Origin: Tamarix chinensis
Taxonomy: Eukaryota; Streptophyta; Magnoliopsida; Caryophyllales; Tamaricaceae
NCBI GenBank assembly: GCA_030549775.1
Contig: CM060181.1
Coordinates: 50,784,218 to 50,848,217 of the forward strand
DNA: 64,000 nucleotides
Direction of reading: 5' to 3'
Part shown: positions 1 to 11,374 of the stretch, one piece after another
Position numbering within the stretch: the stretch's first letter is position 1
How the letters are laid out: each line of letters starts with the position of its first letter
Program-made: the position numbers and the translations under genes
Notes under the pieces: model-generated
The model's database searches: none
Seen by the model: only the letters and a program-made list of their open reading frames with translations
What the model was told of the DNA's origin: nothing

Positions 1-1074
1 GTGATAATTCTCGATTTGGTACAAGTGTAGCATGTGGTAGAATATGATCCTACTAGTTTGATGTTAAATTATAAGTTACAATGCGAAGTCACGCCAAATA
101 TAGGTGCCTAAACACACATGTGTTAGCTTACATGGTTGGTTGTGCTCTAGGGCATGACTATGTTGATAATACTTTCTCCATCATCTTAAGGTTTTTTACT
201 TTGTATTACTATATCAATTAATTTCATTTATTTTCTCTTAATTTTATATAACCCTATAATAGAGCTTGACATAAATATATAGGTAGAAAGTGAAACTTTT
301 ATATGTATCTAGAGAAACTAAATATCATATACACCCCTCTAGAATATATACTTATGTAAAATAGACCTCGTAACTTTTTTTTGTTCAAATTGCACATCAT
401 AGATTTTCTTTCGGTCTCTCTTACCAATCAAATTAAAATTAGATTTACATCTTACCTTAATCATATCTTTATCCCCACAATCACTCTATTTCTACCCCAA
501 ATTACTTCCAAAAATAGCCATTTCCTTTTTTTTTTTCCTATCTTCACTTGCTTAAAAGTGTACATACAATACCTCTCACAAATTGTAATTTATATCTTAG
601 AACCAGCTCACCATTCTAAGTGCTCCAAATATTATGTGGAATCTCATATAGGCATGGTAAATAAAAAAATAATGCACTATGTGGGAGTTTATTATCTTCC
701 TATTTTTCTCTCTAATATATATGCCCCCTTTATTTTACAATTTTAAAACTAATTATCTTTCATTTGGATTATTAGGAAAATTTCAAAATTATACCAAAAT
801 ATTCCTTATTTTTTTCTCTCTATAAATAGACACACGTATTGATATATTTTAAATAGAAAATCATTACGTAAAATACCCTTTATAAATTTATCATATGCAT
901 ATAGATTTAGCAAATATCTGATATAAGCTCAATAAAACTTGATAAAAGTTAAGAAAAAACTTGATTTAGGTTCAACAAATATTTCATATACTTTCAACAA
1001 TATCTTGAAATAGTTTTAGTAAAAAATTATATATGTTTAGAAAAAAAATATATATATATATAAGCAGGTGACTT
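1..1074. other. AT-rich intergenic DNA, no gene seen
   Basis: No coding frame with recognisable protein similarity, no RNA gene and no clear transposon end. The longest open frame (381-746) is rich in Ile/Phe/Leu from AT-rich DNA and resembles no family I know. A short TA run near 1,048-1,062 borders the LINE fragment that follows. Confidence 0.6.
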
Positions 1075-1978
1075 GGGTTTATTTGACTTTGAATGCTAGA
1101 ACACTGTTACCCTGGGGAGATTTGTTGTGGAACTTACATATCAAGAAAGACATCTTATGGGTGAAATGGATGCACACCTACTTTATCAAAGGGAGGAACC
1201 TTTAGCATGTACCTATCACCATGTATGTTTCATAGTGTAAGAGGATATTGCTCAAAATTAGATATATACTTCTACCTATTTTTAATCACTACACACAAGG
1301 TCACAGTGGCTTGCATGGTTACTATACTATATCAAAGGCCTATGATATGCTAAGAACATATGGTGAATGTGTAGAGTGGTGCAAGGTGGTGTGGAACCTA
1401 ATCTCAATTCCCAAACACCAACTACACCTTTGGTTCACAATCTAAAATAGGCTTTATACCAAGTATGGATTTAATAAAATAGGATTGGAGGTGGATGAAA
1501 ACTGTGTACTTTGTGGTAGGATAAAAAGACAGTAGATCATTTTTTCTTTGATTATAATTTTTCCAAATAGTTATGGTTGCCTTTGATAAAAAAAAATGGG
1601 ATGCACCCATGATGTAACTACTTTTAATGATGTGTTGAGATGTGTGTAAAGGGGTGGTCATGGCCTAGCATATAGAAGAGTAGTACTTAGGTTTTTGTTT
1701 GCTTCTACAACATATCACCTTTAGAAAGAGAGGAATTAAAGACTATTTAAGCATAAAATAGTAAACCAAAAAATATCCTTGGACAAGTTGTAGAGGAACT
1801 AGCTACCTATATAACTAGTTTGAACCATAATAATCTTTTAATGCTTTGGTGACCCATATTGATAACTTGAGATAGTTTTGTGTATCTTTGTTTGAGTTTG
1901 CTTATGCTTTAGTTATACTTGTATGTTGAATTTTGGGATGTAATAAAATTTCTTACTTACTTACCAATAATAAAAATA
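1075..1978 (+). pseudogene. LINE (L1-type) 3' fragment: reverse-transcriptase zinc-binding domain and 3' tail
   Basis: This is the 3' end of a non-LTR retrotransposon. Conceptual translation with frame shifts gives the plant LINE zf-RVT pattern: DILWVKWMHTYFIKGRNL near 1,147-1,200, then YYTISKAYDMLRTYG and VVWNLISIPKHQLHLW around 1,320-1,435, then a C..C pair (DENCVLCG) near 1,500. In intact L1-type elements this domain lies C-terminal to the reverse transcriptase and is followed by a short 3' UTR. Here the tail has a TAATAAAATTTC-like sequence and ends in an AAT/ATA-rich tract near 1,978, as plant L1 elements often do. Several stops and frameshifts show it is dead, and the endonuclease and RT core are absent (5' truncation is usual for LINEs). 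The ends are approximate. Confidence 0.75.
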
Positions 1979-2731
1979 ATAATATATGATATATATTCAA
2001 CATCAATTTATATTATAAACCACTTTTTTTTTTACTTTCCCTTGTGTTGTCTATTTTCAATTTGATTTTTGGTTCATTTTTTTTAATCCAATTAAGATTA
2101 TGTTGCACACAATTTGTTTTGGGGTTTATTTTTCTTCAAGCATAATAGGTTTTAACCCTTCAATTTTTAACTCTCTATCACCTCTCTTTATGAGCTCTTT
2201 TTGCTATCTAGTCATACTTTACACCCATACGTGTGAAAACCAAAATAAACTCCAAGGTTTAACTTTTCTATGGTAATTAGTTGACCTTTAAAAAAATTAA
2301 GAACATAATGTAGTAAATTATTTATCTAAATTCTTATCAACAATGATATTCCAGTTTGTAGTACTCTAATGAAGTGATTCAAATACGTATTGTGTAATAT
2401 GCATATGTGGTTTGATGTTAAAATAACTAGGTTCATCATACTATTAGTTTACATTCGCCTTTGGAAATTTTTAGGTTAATGACACCTAATTATAGGTTCA
2501 TGTCATAAAATAATTATTGGATAGCCAAATATTTATGCTTTAAACCAATCATGTGTTAATTTATTTGTACTATTTTGTACAACTTGTTTTAATAGTAATG
2601 TTGCTGACTTCAAACTATGTTTAATTAAATGACATGTTTTCAAACCAGTCTGTTGGTGCTTGAATTGAATTTCTAAAGTATTCTTGTGATAAAGGTGGGT
2701 TTAATCTCTCTCTTTTTTTTTTGTTACAAAC

Positions 2732-2734
<3 letters not shown>
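1979..2734. other. Intergenic, no gene seen
   Basis: AT-rich DNA without a recognisable coding region. Copies of a short AGGTTCAT motif recur in direct orientation (around 2,430, 2,492, 2,855, 2,943), and its reverse complement appears in the tandem repeat at 2,984-3,061. Confidence 0.5.

Positions 2735-2779
<45 letters not shown>
2735..2779. repeat. (TA)n microsatellite
   Basis: About 45 bases of uninterrupted TA dinucleotides. Confidence 0.95.
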
Positions 2780-2782
<3 letters not shown>

Positions 2783-2983
2783 CATATGATAGAGTTCGAG
2801 CTTGAGTAATGGATATCTTGACTTATAGGACAATGTGCAAGGCTAAAATATTTAGGTTCACCATTTAGTTTATATATATTCATTATTAGATTTGTTTAGG
2901 TTTGGCAGTTAAAATGTTTATGTTCATCTCATAAAATAATTTAGGTTCATTCAACACATAAATAATTTATGTTCAACAAATTT

Positions 2984-3061
2984 ATGAACCTATATGTTAT
3001 ATATCATGAACCTATATATTGTATGGTATGAACTTATATATTCTATGTTATAAACCTAGTT
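2984..3061. repeat. 22-bp tandem repeat, 3 full units plus partial units
   Basis: Three consecutive 22-base units each begin ATGAAC(C/T)TATAT, followed by two shortened units beginning ATAAACCTA. The reverse complement of the unit core occurs singly in the preceding 550 bases, so the array probably expanded from a dispersed motif. Confidence 0.75.
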
Positions 3062-3853
3062 ATAAACCTAATGATGAGTATCACCATGATATTATAAATA
3101 ATAATTTTGTACATCAAAAGTATATCAATATGAATTTCCATTTATAGAGGAAAAAGTGAGAAATATTTTGATATATATTTTTTGATACTTTTTAATAACT
3201 CAAATTAAATATAATTTAGTTTTAAATTTTTGAACAAATAGGGGATCACAATATGTTACAGTGGAAAAAATGAAATATGAACTTCCATATTCATATCTAA
3301 CATTCATTGTTATACTAGATAGCATTTTTTATTATTCCATTTCTACGAAAGACCTGTAAGGTGCTCGATATAAAAATTGCACAAAATAGTAGAGACAATG
3401 ACTATGATAGAAAAGAGGCATTAAAGAGGCATTAAAAGAAAAATAAATGTTGAATTTAACTTGATCAAAGTGATTATATGGACCATTTTAGAAAGAATTT
3501 TATCTACAAGGCCAATTTTGAAAGAAAAATAAACATATTATAATATGTCCATAAAATAAAAATTTATTCTAGAGGGAGGAGAATGCCATTTAACTTACAT
3601 AAGGAAAGATTTTGAGAGTAATTCTTCATCATTCTCGTATCTTTATTAATTTTTTAAATGGTGATTGATTATCTTTCCTCCATTCTCAATTCTTTTCTTT
3701 ATTAGACAATGTTATTAAACTTTTAAAAGGTTGAGACTTGGCAGAGACTCACGCTAAGATGGCGAGACAATAGATCATACAACTAAAGCCTTAGGAAAAA
3801 CCCACCACCTTTCTATACTCCTAAGGATTATAAACAAACCTAAAAAATGAAAA
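3062..3853. other. Intergenic, no gene seen
   Basis: AT-rich. I find no coding similarity and no clear element ends. A directly repeated 'aaagaggcattaaa'-like phrase at about 3,412-3,437 is the only local structure noticed. Confidence 0.5.
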
Positions 3854-3858
3854 CCTAT

Positions 3859-4408
3859 TATTGGGGATCGATATTAATTCAGAAAAACAAGATCTAATTG
3901 GAATCAATTCGAACACATAAGAATTGAGAAGAGAAGAACACTTAAGAACACAGATTGGGAAAATAAATGATCTTATTGATGTGAAGTAATTGTGATTATA
4001 AAGAGAATTAAAGAAATTCTCACCTCAATCACTCAATTTGCCAAGAAATTATAAGAGAACTCAAGAGGAGAGAAGATGACTATACTATGCTAATTATGGT
4101 TCTAATCGCATGATATTTATACTGTACGAGACAGTCACAAACACGCCATTGGTGTTTCTTTTCAGCTTTGACAGTCTTTAGTATTTTGGCCACAACTTTC
4201 TCATTTGACCTCAAATCTAGCTAATTCTTGATGCGCTAGAAATATAACAGAAATATCCACAACATTTTTATTCAACATGTTTCCAAATTTTGGTTTAATT
4301 AAGGTCAAATATTCACATATTTCTAGCATAGCTCACAGTTCTACTTCAAAACACTTCACACACCAATCCAATCTATTATGCACACCAAATACGAGTTATA
4401 AGCTCACA
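3859..4408 (-). mobile_element. Solo LTR of the Tork-type Copia family, with intact 5-bp target duplication
   Basis: This 550-base segment aligns along its whole length with the two LTRs of the Copia element at 38,240-43,370 and has the same orientation (element on the - strand). It starts TATTGGGGATC and ends CTCACA. The flanks are CCTAT on both sides (3,854-3,858 and 4,409-4,413), a perfect 5-bp duplication, so this is a true solo LTR left by LTR-LTR recombination. It fixes the LTR termini for the family: on the element strand it starts TGTGAGC and ends in TA instead of the usual CA. Confidence 0.9.
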
Positions 4409-4413
4409 CCTAT

Positions 4414-5141
4414 AAATAAAAAACCTTAATAAAGGCACTAGTTGTGAGCCAAAATTGGTCAAGAAGGCAACAATTCAAAAAGCCAAATTCTAAAGAGAAA
4501 GAAAATGCATTAGTAAGATGAATACATAAGCAAAACATCATCATTCTAGTTGATTAGTACTAATCTAAAACACCTCCATGGTAGCCATCACGATAAAAAA
4601 TTTGGTGATCGTACACCTTCAATTATAAAATATCATCCTCATGCAAATTATACACTATATGTATACATAAAATTCCTTTATCTACAACATGCTTACCTTT
4701 ATCTTTAAGCCTTTGGATTCTCTAATAGTATAGATGACATTTACACACTCCTCAATGTTTTCCATTAAACTTAAGTCCTTCCCACTTCTTTTGTTTTTCA
4801 TTAATTGATACTTGATTCTTGCTCAACTTTTTTCCTTTATTTTTGCATTCTTGATACTTAGTCCATTCTATTTTGAGATCCTATTGTCACTAAATAACAT
4901 AATTTAACATGGAGAAATTAATAGTGGCCTAGTGAGAACATCATTTACATCTATTTTATGGGATGGTTTACTCACAATCTTGATTCAAAGGGTTGTTTGG
5001 AGTTATTTAATAAAAATATTTATCCAGATAATTACCTATTTTTAAAAACTTTTATCCTAATTATTTTAAAATAAGTAATTATCATGTATAATTACTTTTT
5101 GTATAGAGATCCAAACAAGGTATTAGTTACAAAAAAAACTA

Positions 5142-5194
<53 letters not shown>

Positions 5195-5958
5195 TATAAA
5201 TTGTATATTATGAATTTGTTTATTTTGATGGAACAAATGTTAATCTCCATGGATAAACAAATTAAACTTAAGAATGCAAAAGAACATATAAATAGATCTC
5301 AAATTAGAATATTCTTTGAGTTTGTTTCTAAGACAATAATTTAGTAGGAATACTGTGTGATGTAGATGGTCCAAGCTTTACCTACCACGTTTCTCACCCC
5401 AAATTTGAACCCTATATATTCCCCTCCTTTATTGATGTACTTAAGTATAAGATCCTATTAAAAAAGTAAATAATTTTAACACCTTAGCCTTAGCATTAGC
5501 TATACATCATTACTTTTGAGTGTTTTGTCATTTTCTTATGGGACTAATGATTGGGCACATTAATGACCACAAGCTCTGTCTAGTATGTTGTTCTCATTTA
5601 CATAATTCATTTAAAGCTTTTCAAAAAGGAACTCATCATTTGATTACTTCAAATTAAACACGTTTTACTATGAAGTTCTTCATTAATAAATTTTGATAAA
5701 AAGGTGCATATTGTATTTATAAATAATTATGTCAATCCTTTTAAGCTTCAACCATGTACCACTTAACTTGGAGTCCTACAATTATCCAAGAGATTCTTAT
5801 CACTTTTTCAACTAATTATTTTTAGGTTCAAATAGTTATTACTATTTTATCTTGTACTATATTAATCTTGTTTAGTTAATTATTATTTTGTAAAACAAAG
5901 CCTAGTCTAATAGATAAGTCAAACCTTTACATTTTCCACATTCAAATTTAATCCCCCC
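4414..5958. other. Intergenic, no gene seen
   Basis: AT-rich DNA with no coding similarity recognised. It contains the AT microsatellite at 5,145-5,198 and ends at the first base of the giant solo LTR. Confidence 0.5.
5145..5198. repeat. (AT)n microsatellite
   Basis: About 54 bases of AT dinucleotides with one slip near 5,188. Confidence 0.95.
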
Positions 5959-6134
5959 TGTAATACCCCATTTATTTAAACCCTAATTTAGATACCCTAA
6001 TTTAAAATTTGATTAATAATGTATAATTAAATATAAAATTATTTAGGATTGGATGTTCCATTATTTTATATATTACTATACTTATTAAATTTATGTTAAT
6101 AATCTAGATTAGTATATTAATATTTAGAGAAAAG

Positions 6135-6184
<50 letters not shown>

Positions 6185-9100
6185 ATTAATAATGATAAGA
6201 ACAATAATCTTAATAATGACGACGACGACTATAATAATAATAATAATAATAACCATAAAAATAGAGTTGATGATAATAATAAAATATTAGGATTTTTCTT
6301 TGAGAATTTAATAACCTCTTAAATTTATTGATATTATTTGTTTATTAGTTAATGAATTAATTTTAATCTAAATCTTTCATTATCATTTACCTCTAATCCA
6401 ACCTTAACTAAACTAATCCTAGCCTTCTCAATCAAAACCCATCCGGCCCAAACAAAACAAACCCCGTATGCCTACCTCCTTCCCTATGCAACTACATGTG
6501 CACCTGGCAGACATGACCCAACCTTTCCCTATGCTTTATCCTATCATCCCTTATGCTTGCCTCTTTTCCTTGCCTCGGCACCCTACTTGGTTCTTTTTGT
6601 CCCTTCCTTGACCCCCTCTGCACCATCCCATTCCATCACCACCCACTCTACTACCTAGTTATTTCTTCCTCACATGTAACCTAACCACCTTATTTTATTT
6701 GTTCTTATTCCTTCTCCTCCTTTATACTTCTCGTGTAGCCTGCCCAACCTCATCTCAACCATACAACTTTGTTTTCCTTCTTTCTTATATCCTCAACTCG
6801 TCCCAGCCCTACAACTATTTTTATTTCCCTACTTCTCTAGCAATCCACGGCCATTCCCTCAACTTCCCCACTCTCTATTTTTCTTTTTTCCCTCAACCTT
6901 CTCCTTACCTCACCTGTTGATCTCCTCCTTCAAGCCACCTTTCCCTAACAACCACAAAGCATGCACCACCTTCACCAAGCAGTCACCACCATCCACCATT
7001 ACCTCTCCTCATCTCAATCGCTACCCTACTCCATGTGCTTCCACCTCGACATAGCCTCAGTTGAGTTCTCTTCTCAAACAACATCAAGCAACCACCACCA
7101 CATCACCAACGCTTTCTTTGACCACCACCACACCATCAAACCATCCAGCCAATCCCTTTGTTATGCAAAAAACACCATTCCCATCACCCTTCTAGCCTCA
7201 TTTCCCTACCGTTGATCAACTCCGTCCACCATCACCCTATTTTACCTTGCTAACCATCTCCGCCGCCTCTTCTTTGGTCTCGCACCTCCTTAGTTGGAAA
7301 CACCTTTGAGCCTTCCACTTCCATCCCTTCTTTTATCGAGCATAAGGTGGTTGGTTTTCTCTGTGCGAGTGTGGTGCATGGTTGTGCCATGTAGCCACAA
7401 CCATGCAGCCACAACCCTTAGTTAATTTCCCAAATATATCTTATCATTTGTTCCTGTTAATTGTTACCTAATTATTTTATCTTGGCATAGTTACTAATAT
7501 GTATATATTATGCGGATTGTGTTGTTAATTTTAGGTAATTCCAATCTTGCTTGAGGTGTCCTTGGAAGAGACATTTTTGTGATATAATTTGTGTAGCTTG
7601 GAGTTAAATCCAACTACTCCATAGAATGTAGGATTTTTTTTTTTAGTTATGATAGATTAATTTCTAGAATAAATATCATGCTAGGTTGATGTTATCAAAA
7701 AGTTGGTATTGTTACTGAAAAATGAAAGCATGTGGTATTACACTTATGTATAAATTTTGTGACACATGAAATAATACATGTTGCCACATTAATGATTAAT
7801 AATTCATGTACGCCTTGGTGCTATTCTAAAAATGAGGATATATACTATATTGATCTATGAATTGTGGCTAAAAATAATATGCATGTCTAGGGTTAGTACT
7901 AAATTGAAAATTTTTCCTTACTTTAGGTTGGGTATACAAATGAGTTAAAATAGCCCTTGTAAATTTTAGATAGATTTGGACATATGACATGTTGATTTAG
8001 AACATAAATATGATTAAATTATAATTATTTTGTATCACATGTTTTAGGGGTAGAAATGTAAATTTTTATGTACCATGATTTATCTGACAATTTGTTATGA
8101 GAAGTTAGTGTGAATATTATGATATGATAGAATTTTAGGTTAGGGTCCTAATTGTGTATCCTAAATGTGTATCATGTCATGACCATGCTTAGGGGTAATA
8201 TTGTCTTTTTTCATAATGTGAAATCTTCTTATATGAAGCTATTTTTAATTAATATATTTAAGCCTTTTCATTACATATATCTTATAAAAATAAATTTGGT
8301 AATAAAGTGGGTAAAAATGTGGTGATTAGAATTTGGAGGGTATTTTGGTTATTATGACAAAAATATGTCTTAAGGTAAATAATTAAACTATTTGACTTAA
8401 GAGTTGGTCTTTATATAAATTGGAACTAATTAGATGAAAGGGATTAAGCTTAATGGAATTGAATAATTAAGTTGGGCAATGACGTGATGCCTAACCTTAG
8501 GTCTGTTAGCTTCAAGATGTTATGCCTCATGTGATCCTTTGGATTTGGAATTTGTTGATTGATTTATCATGGAGACGCTCGTTATCCTTTGATTGCATTG
8601 AATGCTGGCTAAATTGTTACTGTTGTGGACCTTAGTATCATTAAGATAATAACATTGAATTAATAAGGCACTAATCACTTAAAGAGGAAGACTTGAGTTG
8701 GGAAGGGATCTCGTGCCTTGGATTAGGCCCTCATATGCATAGTTGGACCTTTAGGTAGAAGGGAACACTTCTACTTTGTAGGTATTACATACACCCTATA
8801 GAGGGTATGTATACTTAAGGACTTAGGTACTGAGGTTTAGTATGGGTGACTGATATGTTGTGTGGCTTCCTTGGCGAGCTTTACCTTGAAATTGATTGAT
8901 TTGATTTAGTAACACCTTATTGATGACCATTGTCTTGGATATGGGGTTGTATTCCACTCAAGATGTGATTATTTATTGATATAATTGGATTAGACACCCA
9001 CCATAATACATCCACAATAATTAGATTAGGATTGGTTTAAAAAGGTTGGACAATCTAGAGATATCAAACGAATACTATGTTGTGTATGCAATAGGATTTG

Positions 9101-9794
9101 TTGATATATTGTAATTGTTGTACAACTCAGAGCATGTCTTTCTTGTGCCTTTCCCAATGTTTTAATCTGATTAAAGTCATTGATTGAAATGTGGGATTAT
9201 GTTATTTTGATGTCGTTATTTTATGTTGTTATATGATCTTGGTTATAAATCTTATTATTTATATGTTATGTGCAATATAATTATGCTACCTTTTTGGAGG
9301 CGTTGTAATTTTCCCAGCACGAGAAAGTCATACTAATATTATCACTTTTTAGAAGAGTACGTGTGTTGCATGTAGTGGCTGAAGGATTTTGAGGAGCATC
9401 ATCCATATGTTTAGATAGACTAAGGGAGTGAAAGCCCCTACTCCTGTAACCCTTATTTGTAATATTTTTGTGGAAGGGATGAGTGTAAGAGAAAATCAGT
9501 GTTGCACTATTGTGTGCACTTTTGTGATCGATTTTTCTTTGGATTCTTATACGTTTAATGTATTTTGAATATTTTTGTTGTATGGAGAATGTCTTATCCG
9601 TAAACCTTTGTTTCTCTATTGTATTTTCCTTCCACTATTTATTTTGATCTCACTTGTTTTAACCCTTAGCACTCGACATAAGAAGGTGAAGAAATCGGAT
9701 GTATGCTAAGTGTGACGGTAACACCTATTTTTTTTATTTATAATTATTGATTCCACACAACAAAAAATAAGTATTAAATTTTGGAATGTCACTA
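5959..9794 (+). mobile_element. Giant solo LTR (~3.8 kb) of a Tekay/Del-like gypsy family, divergent copy
   Basis: It begins TGTAATACCCC, the same start as the other giant LTRs at 26,802 and 51,359. The layout is shared: AT-rich start, trinucleotide-rich stretch, pyrimidine-rich 6,420-7,300, then a region ending in a GACGGTAACACC block (about 9,705) and an AAATTTTGGAATGTCA terminus matching ...AAATTTTGGGGTGTTATA of the better-preserved copies. No internal coding region follows, so it is a solo LTR or a fragment. Flanks are C-rich on the left (ATCCCCCC) and ATCCCACA on the right, so any target duplication is degraded and the right end is uncertain by a few bases. It lacks the repeated TATAATAGTGG units of other copies and has instead one imperfect hairpin near 8,789-8,810. 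Confidence 0.7.
6134..6181. repeat. (ATA/AAT)n microsatellite inside the giant LTR
   Basis: Sixteen or so trinucleotide units, with a second shorter run at about 6,229-6,251. Trinucleotide runs occur at a comparable place in the other giant LTRs (27,030 and 44,813). Confidence 0.9.
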
Positions 9795-9907
9795 TCCCAC
9801 ATTATTATTTGTTTGCTATGAGATCCTAAACAACTACAACAATCACATAAGTCTAATATTTGACGTAAGCCGATATAATATTAACATATATTAGGATATG
9901 TTGTAGC

Positions 9908-10411
9908 TAGGGGTGTGCAAAACAGGATATCCGTATCCATTCGGATATTTTTTTCGGATATCCGCTCCGTATTTTTTAGACCGGATATCCGACAAATACA
10001 GACCGGATATGGACCGGATTCGGATATATCCAATATCCGTATGAAAATACTATTTTATCAATTTTAATAACTTATGCTAGAATATTTTTAAAAATAAAGA
10101 TCGTATATCAATTAATATTCATATCTATATTCATATAAATATCTTGTTTTATCTAAAAGAAGTATTAAAATATTATTATAAATATTTAAAATATAAAAAG
10201 AAATAAAAATTTAAAACTTAAAACTATAAAAACATAATAATATGATGTATTATTGAAATAATCAATAAAATATCATATATTTTTTCGGATCGGATAATAA
10301 AAAAAAAAAATCGAATATCCGAATGTCGGATATCCTTTTAGAATAAAATCAGTTCGGATATCCTAAATATCGGATCGGATTTTTGGATCTTGAATTTTTT
10401 GTACAGCCCTA
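9908..10411. mobile_element. Non-autonomous hAT-like MITE with GGATATCC-rich subterminal repeats
   Basis: The 504-base element has imperfect terminal inverted repeats: TAGGGGTGTGCAAAACA on the left and, read on the other strand, TAGGGCTGTACAAAAAA on the right (14 of 17 positions match). The first ~120 and last ~130 bases are packed with GGATATCC, CGGATATCCG and CGGATCGGAT motifs in both orientations, while the ~250-base centre is plain AT-rich DNA. TAGGG-type ends with clusters of subterminal transposase-site-like motifs recall Ac-type hAT elements; that assignment is inference. I do not see a clear 8-bp target duplication (left flank ends TTGTAGC, right flank starts TAAACC). A TA dinucleotide at each end leaves a Tc1/mariner-type reading open. 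No transposase is encoded. Confidence 0.7.
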
Positions 10412-11165
10412 TAAACCATAATTAATTTGTTTTTACATTATCGTACTTATTATATTCTAATATGTAAACATAGTGATAAAGGTTTTATGTAGACAATGTA
10501 ACATGAAACAAACAATGCACTTATTTTACATCGTCTCTCTGTATAGATACTCATCCTAGAACATCCTTTATCCACACAAATTGATCAGCATAATCACACT
10601 ACAACGGCTGACAGATGATTCTCTTGGGTTAGACATGGTTCTTCTACTGCCAACTGAGCTCCTAGGAACTACCCTCACACGTGCACAGTGCACTCCACGA
10701 GCACATTGCCGTCGCTATGTAGTTTCTACCTGACAAAATTACAATTAAAAAAAGCCAGTATTTATAGCTCAACACTTTTTAGTACTAGTTGATTTAATTT
10801 TCACACAGTGATGTAGTAGACTGAAATGCAATGTTGGCCCCCTCCCCACAGTTTAACCAGTCCTTAAAATGTACCACACTCATTCGCTGCCTGCTACTTT
10901 GGCCGTTGGCTCCTTGCTTGCTCAGCAGTCAACACTACTATAAGGAAAGTTGTAATGGAATACCAATAAGGCCACTTTGGTCCTTTTATTTTCTTTCTTT
11001 TTTCTTCCCTCATGTCTCTGGCCTTTTGCGTCTTTTTGATTTTCCCTTTCTCTTTGTCCCATGAATCACAGGGAAAAGCAAAATATGTATAAAAATAAAA
11101 AAATAAAAAATCCCTCCCTAATTTTATACTCTTAAAAAGGCAAACAGTGTACTTAACTTAATACT
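10412..11165 (+). promoter_or_regulatory. Upstream region of the DUF1635 gene
   Basis: Non-coding, less AT-rich than the surroundings. It carries a CACGTG G-box at 10,678-10,683 within ACACGTGC (ABRE-like). An alternative A-rich TATA-like stretch (TATAAAAATAAAA) lies at about 11,088. Open frame 10,831-11,064 has no family resemblance and is not called as a gene. Confidence 0.5.
10678..10683. promoter_or_regulatory. G-box / ABRE-like element (CACGTG)
   Basis: Palindromic CACGTG in the context ACACGTGCAC, about 700 bases upstream of the start codon. Such boxes bind bZIP and bHLH factors in plants; activity here is not shown by the sequence. Confidence 0.4.
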
Positions 11166-11171
11166 TATAAG
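11166..11171 (+). promoter_or_regulatory. Likely TATA box of the DUF1635 gene
   Basis: TATAAG within ACTTATAAGAAGG, about 209 bases upstream of the ATG. A CT-rich leader (11,245-11,330) follows, typical of plant 5' UTRs, and no ATG occurs between this box and the proposed start codon, so there is no upstream ORF. Confidence 0.5.
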
Positions 11172-11374
11172 AAGGGGCACAAACCTAAGCACACTCCTCC
11201 AAAGTAGTAACTCCAATCCCGTAGCAACTAGGAAAAAGAAAAACAATTCCCCTTCTCTCTAACCAACCAAAACCTACCATTTTTGTTTCCCCTCCTTCCT
11301 TCAACACCAGCCATTGTCCTTCTCACCTGCTTCTTCAAGGGTCAGCAGCTAGCTTTGATTAGAAGAAGCAGGAG

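Noticed and set aside
381..746. 121-codon open frame as a gene
   Set aside because: Composition is that of AT-rich non-coding DNA and no domain is recognisable.
6961..7215. 84-codon His/Ser-rich open frame as a small gene
   Set aside because: Located in the pyrimidine-rich part of a solo LTR with no supporting splice or family signals.
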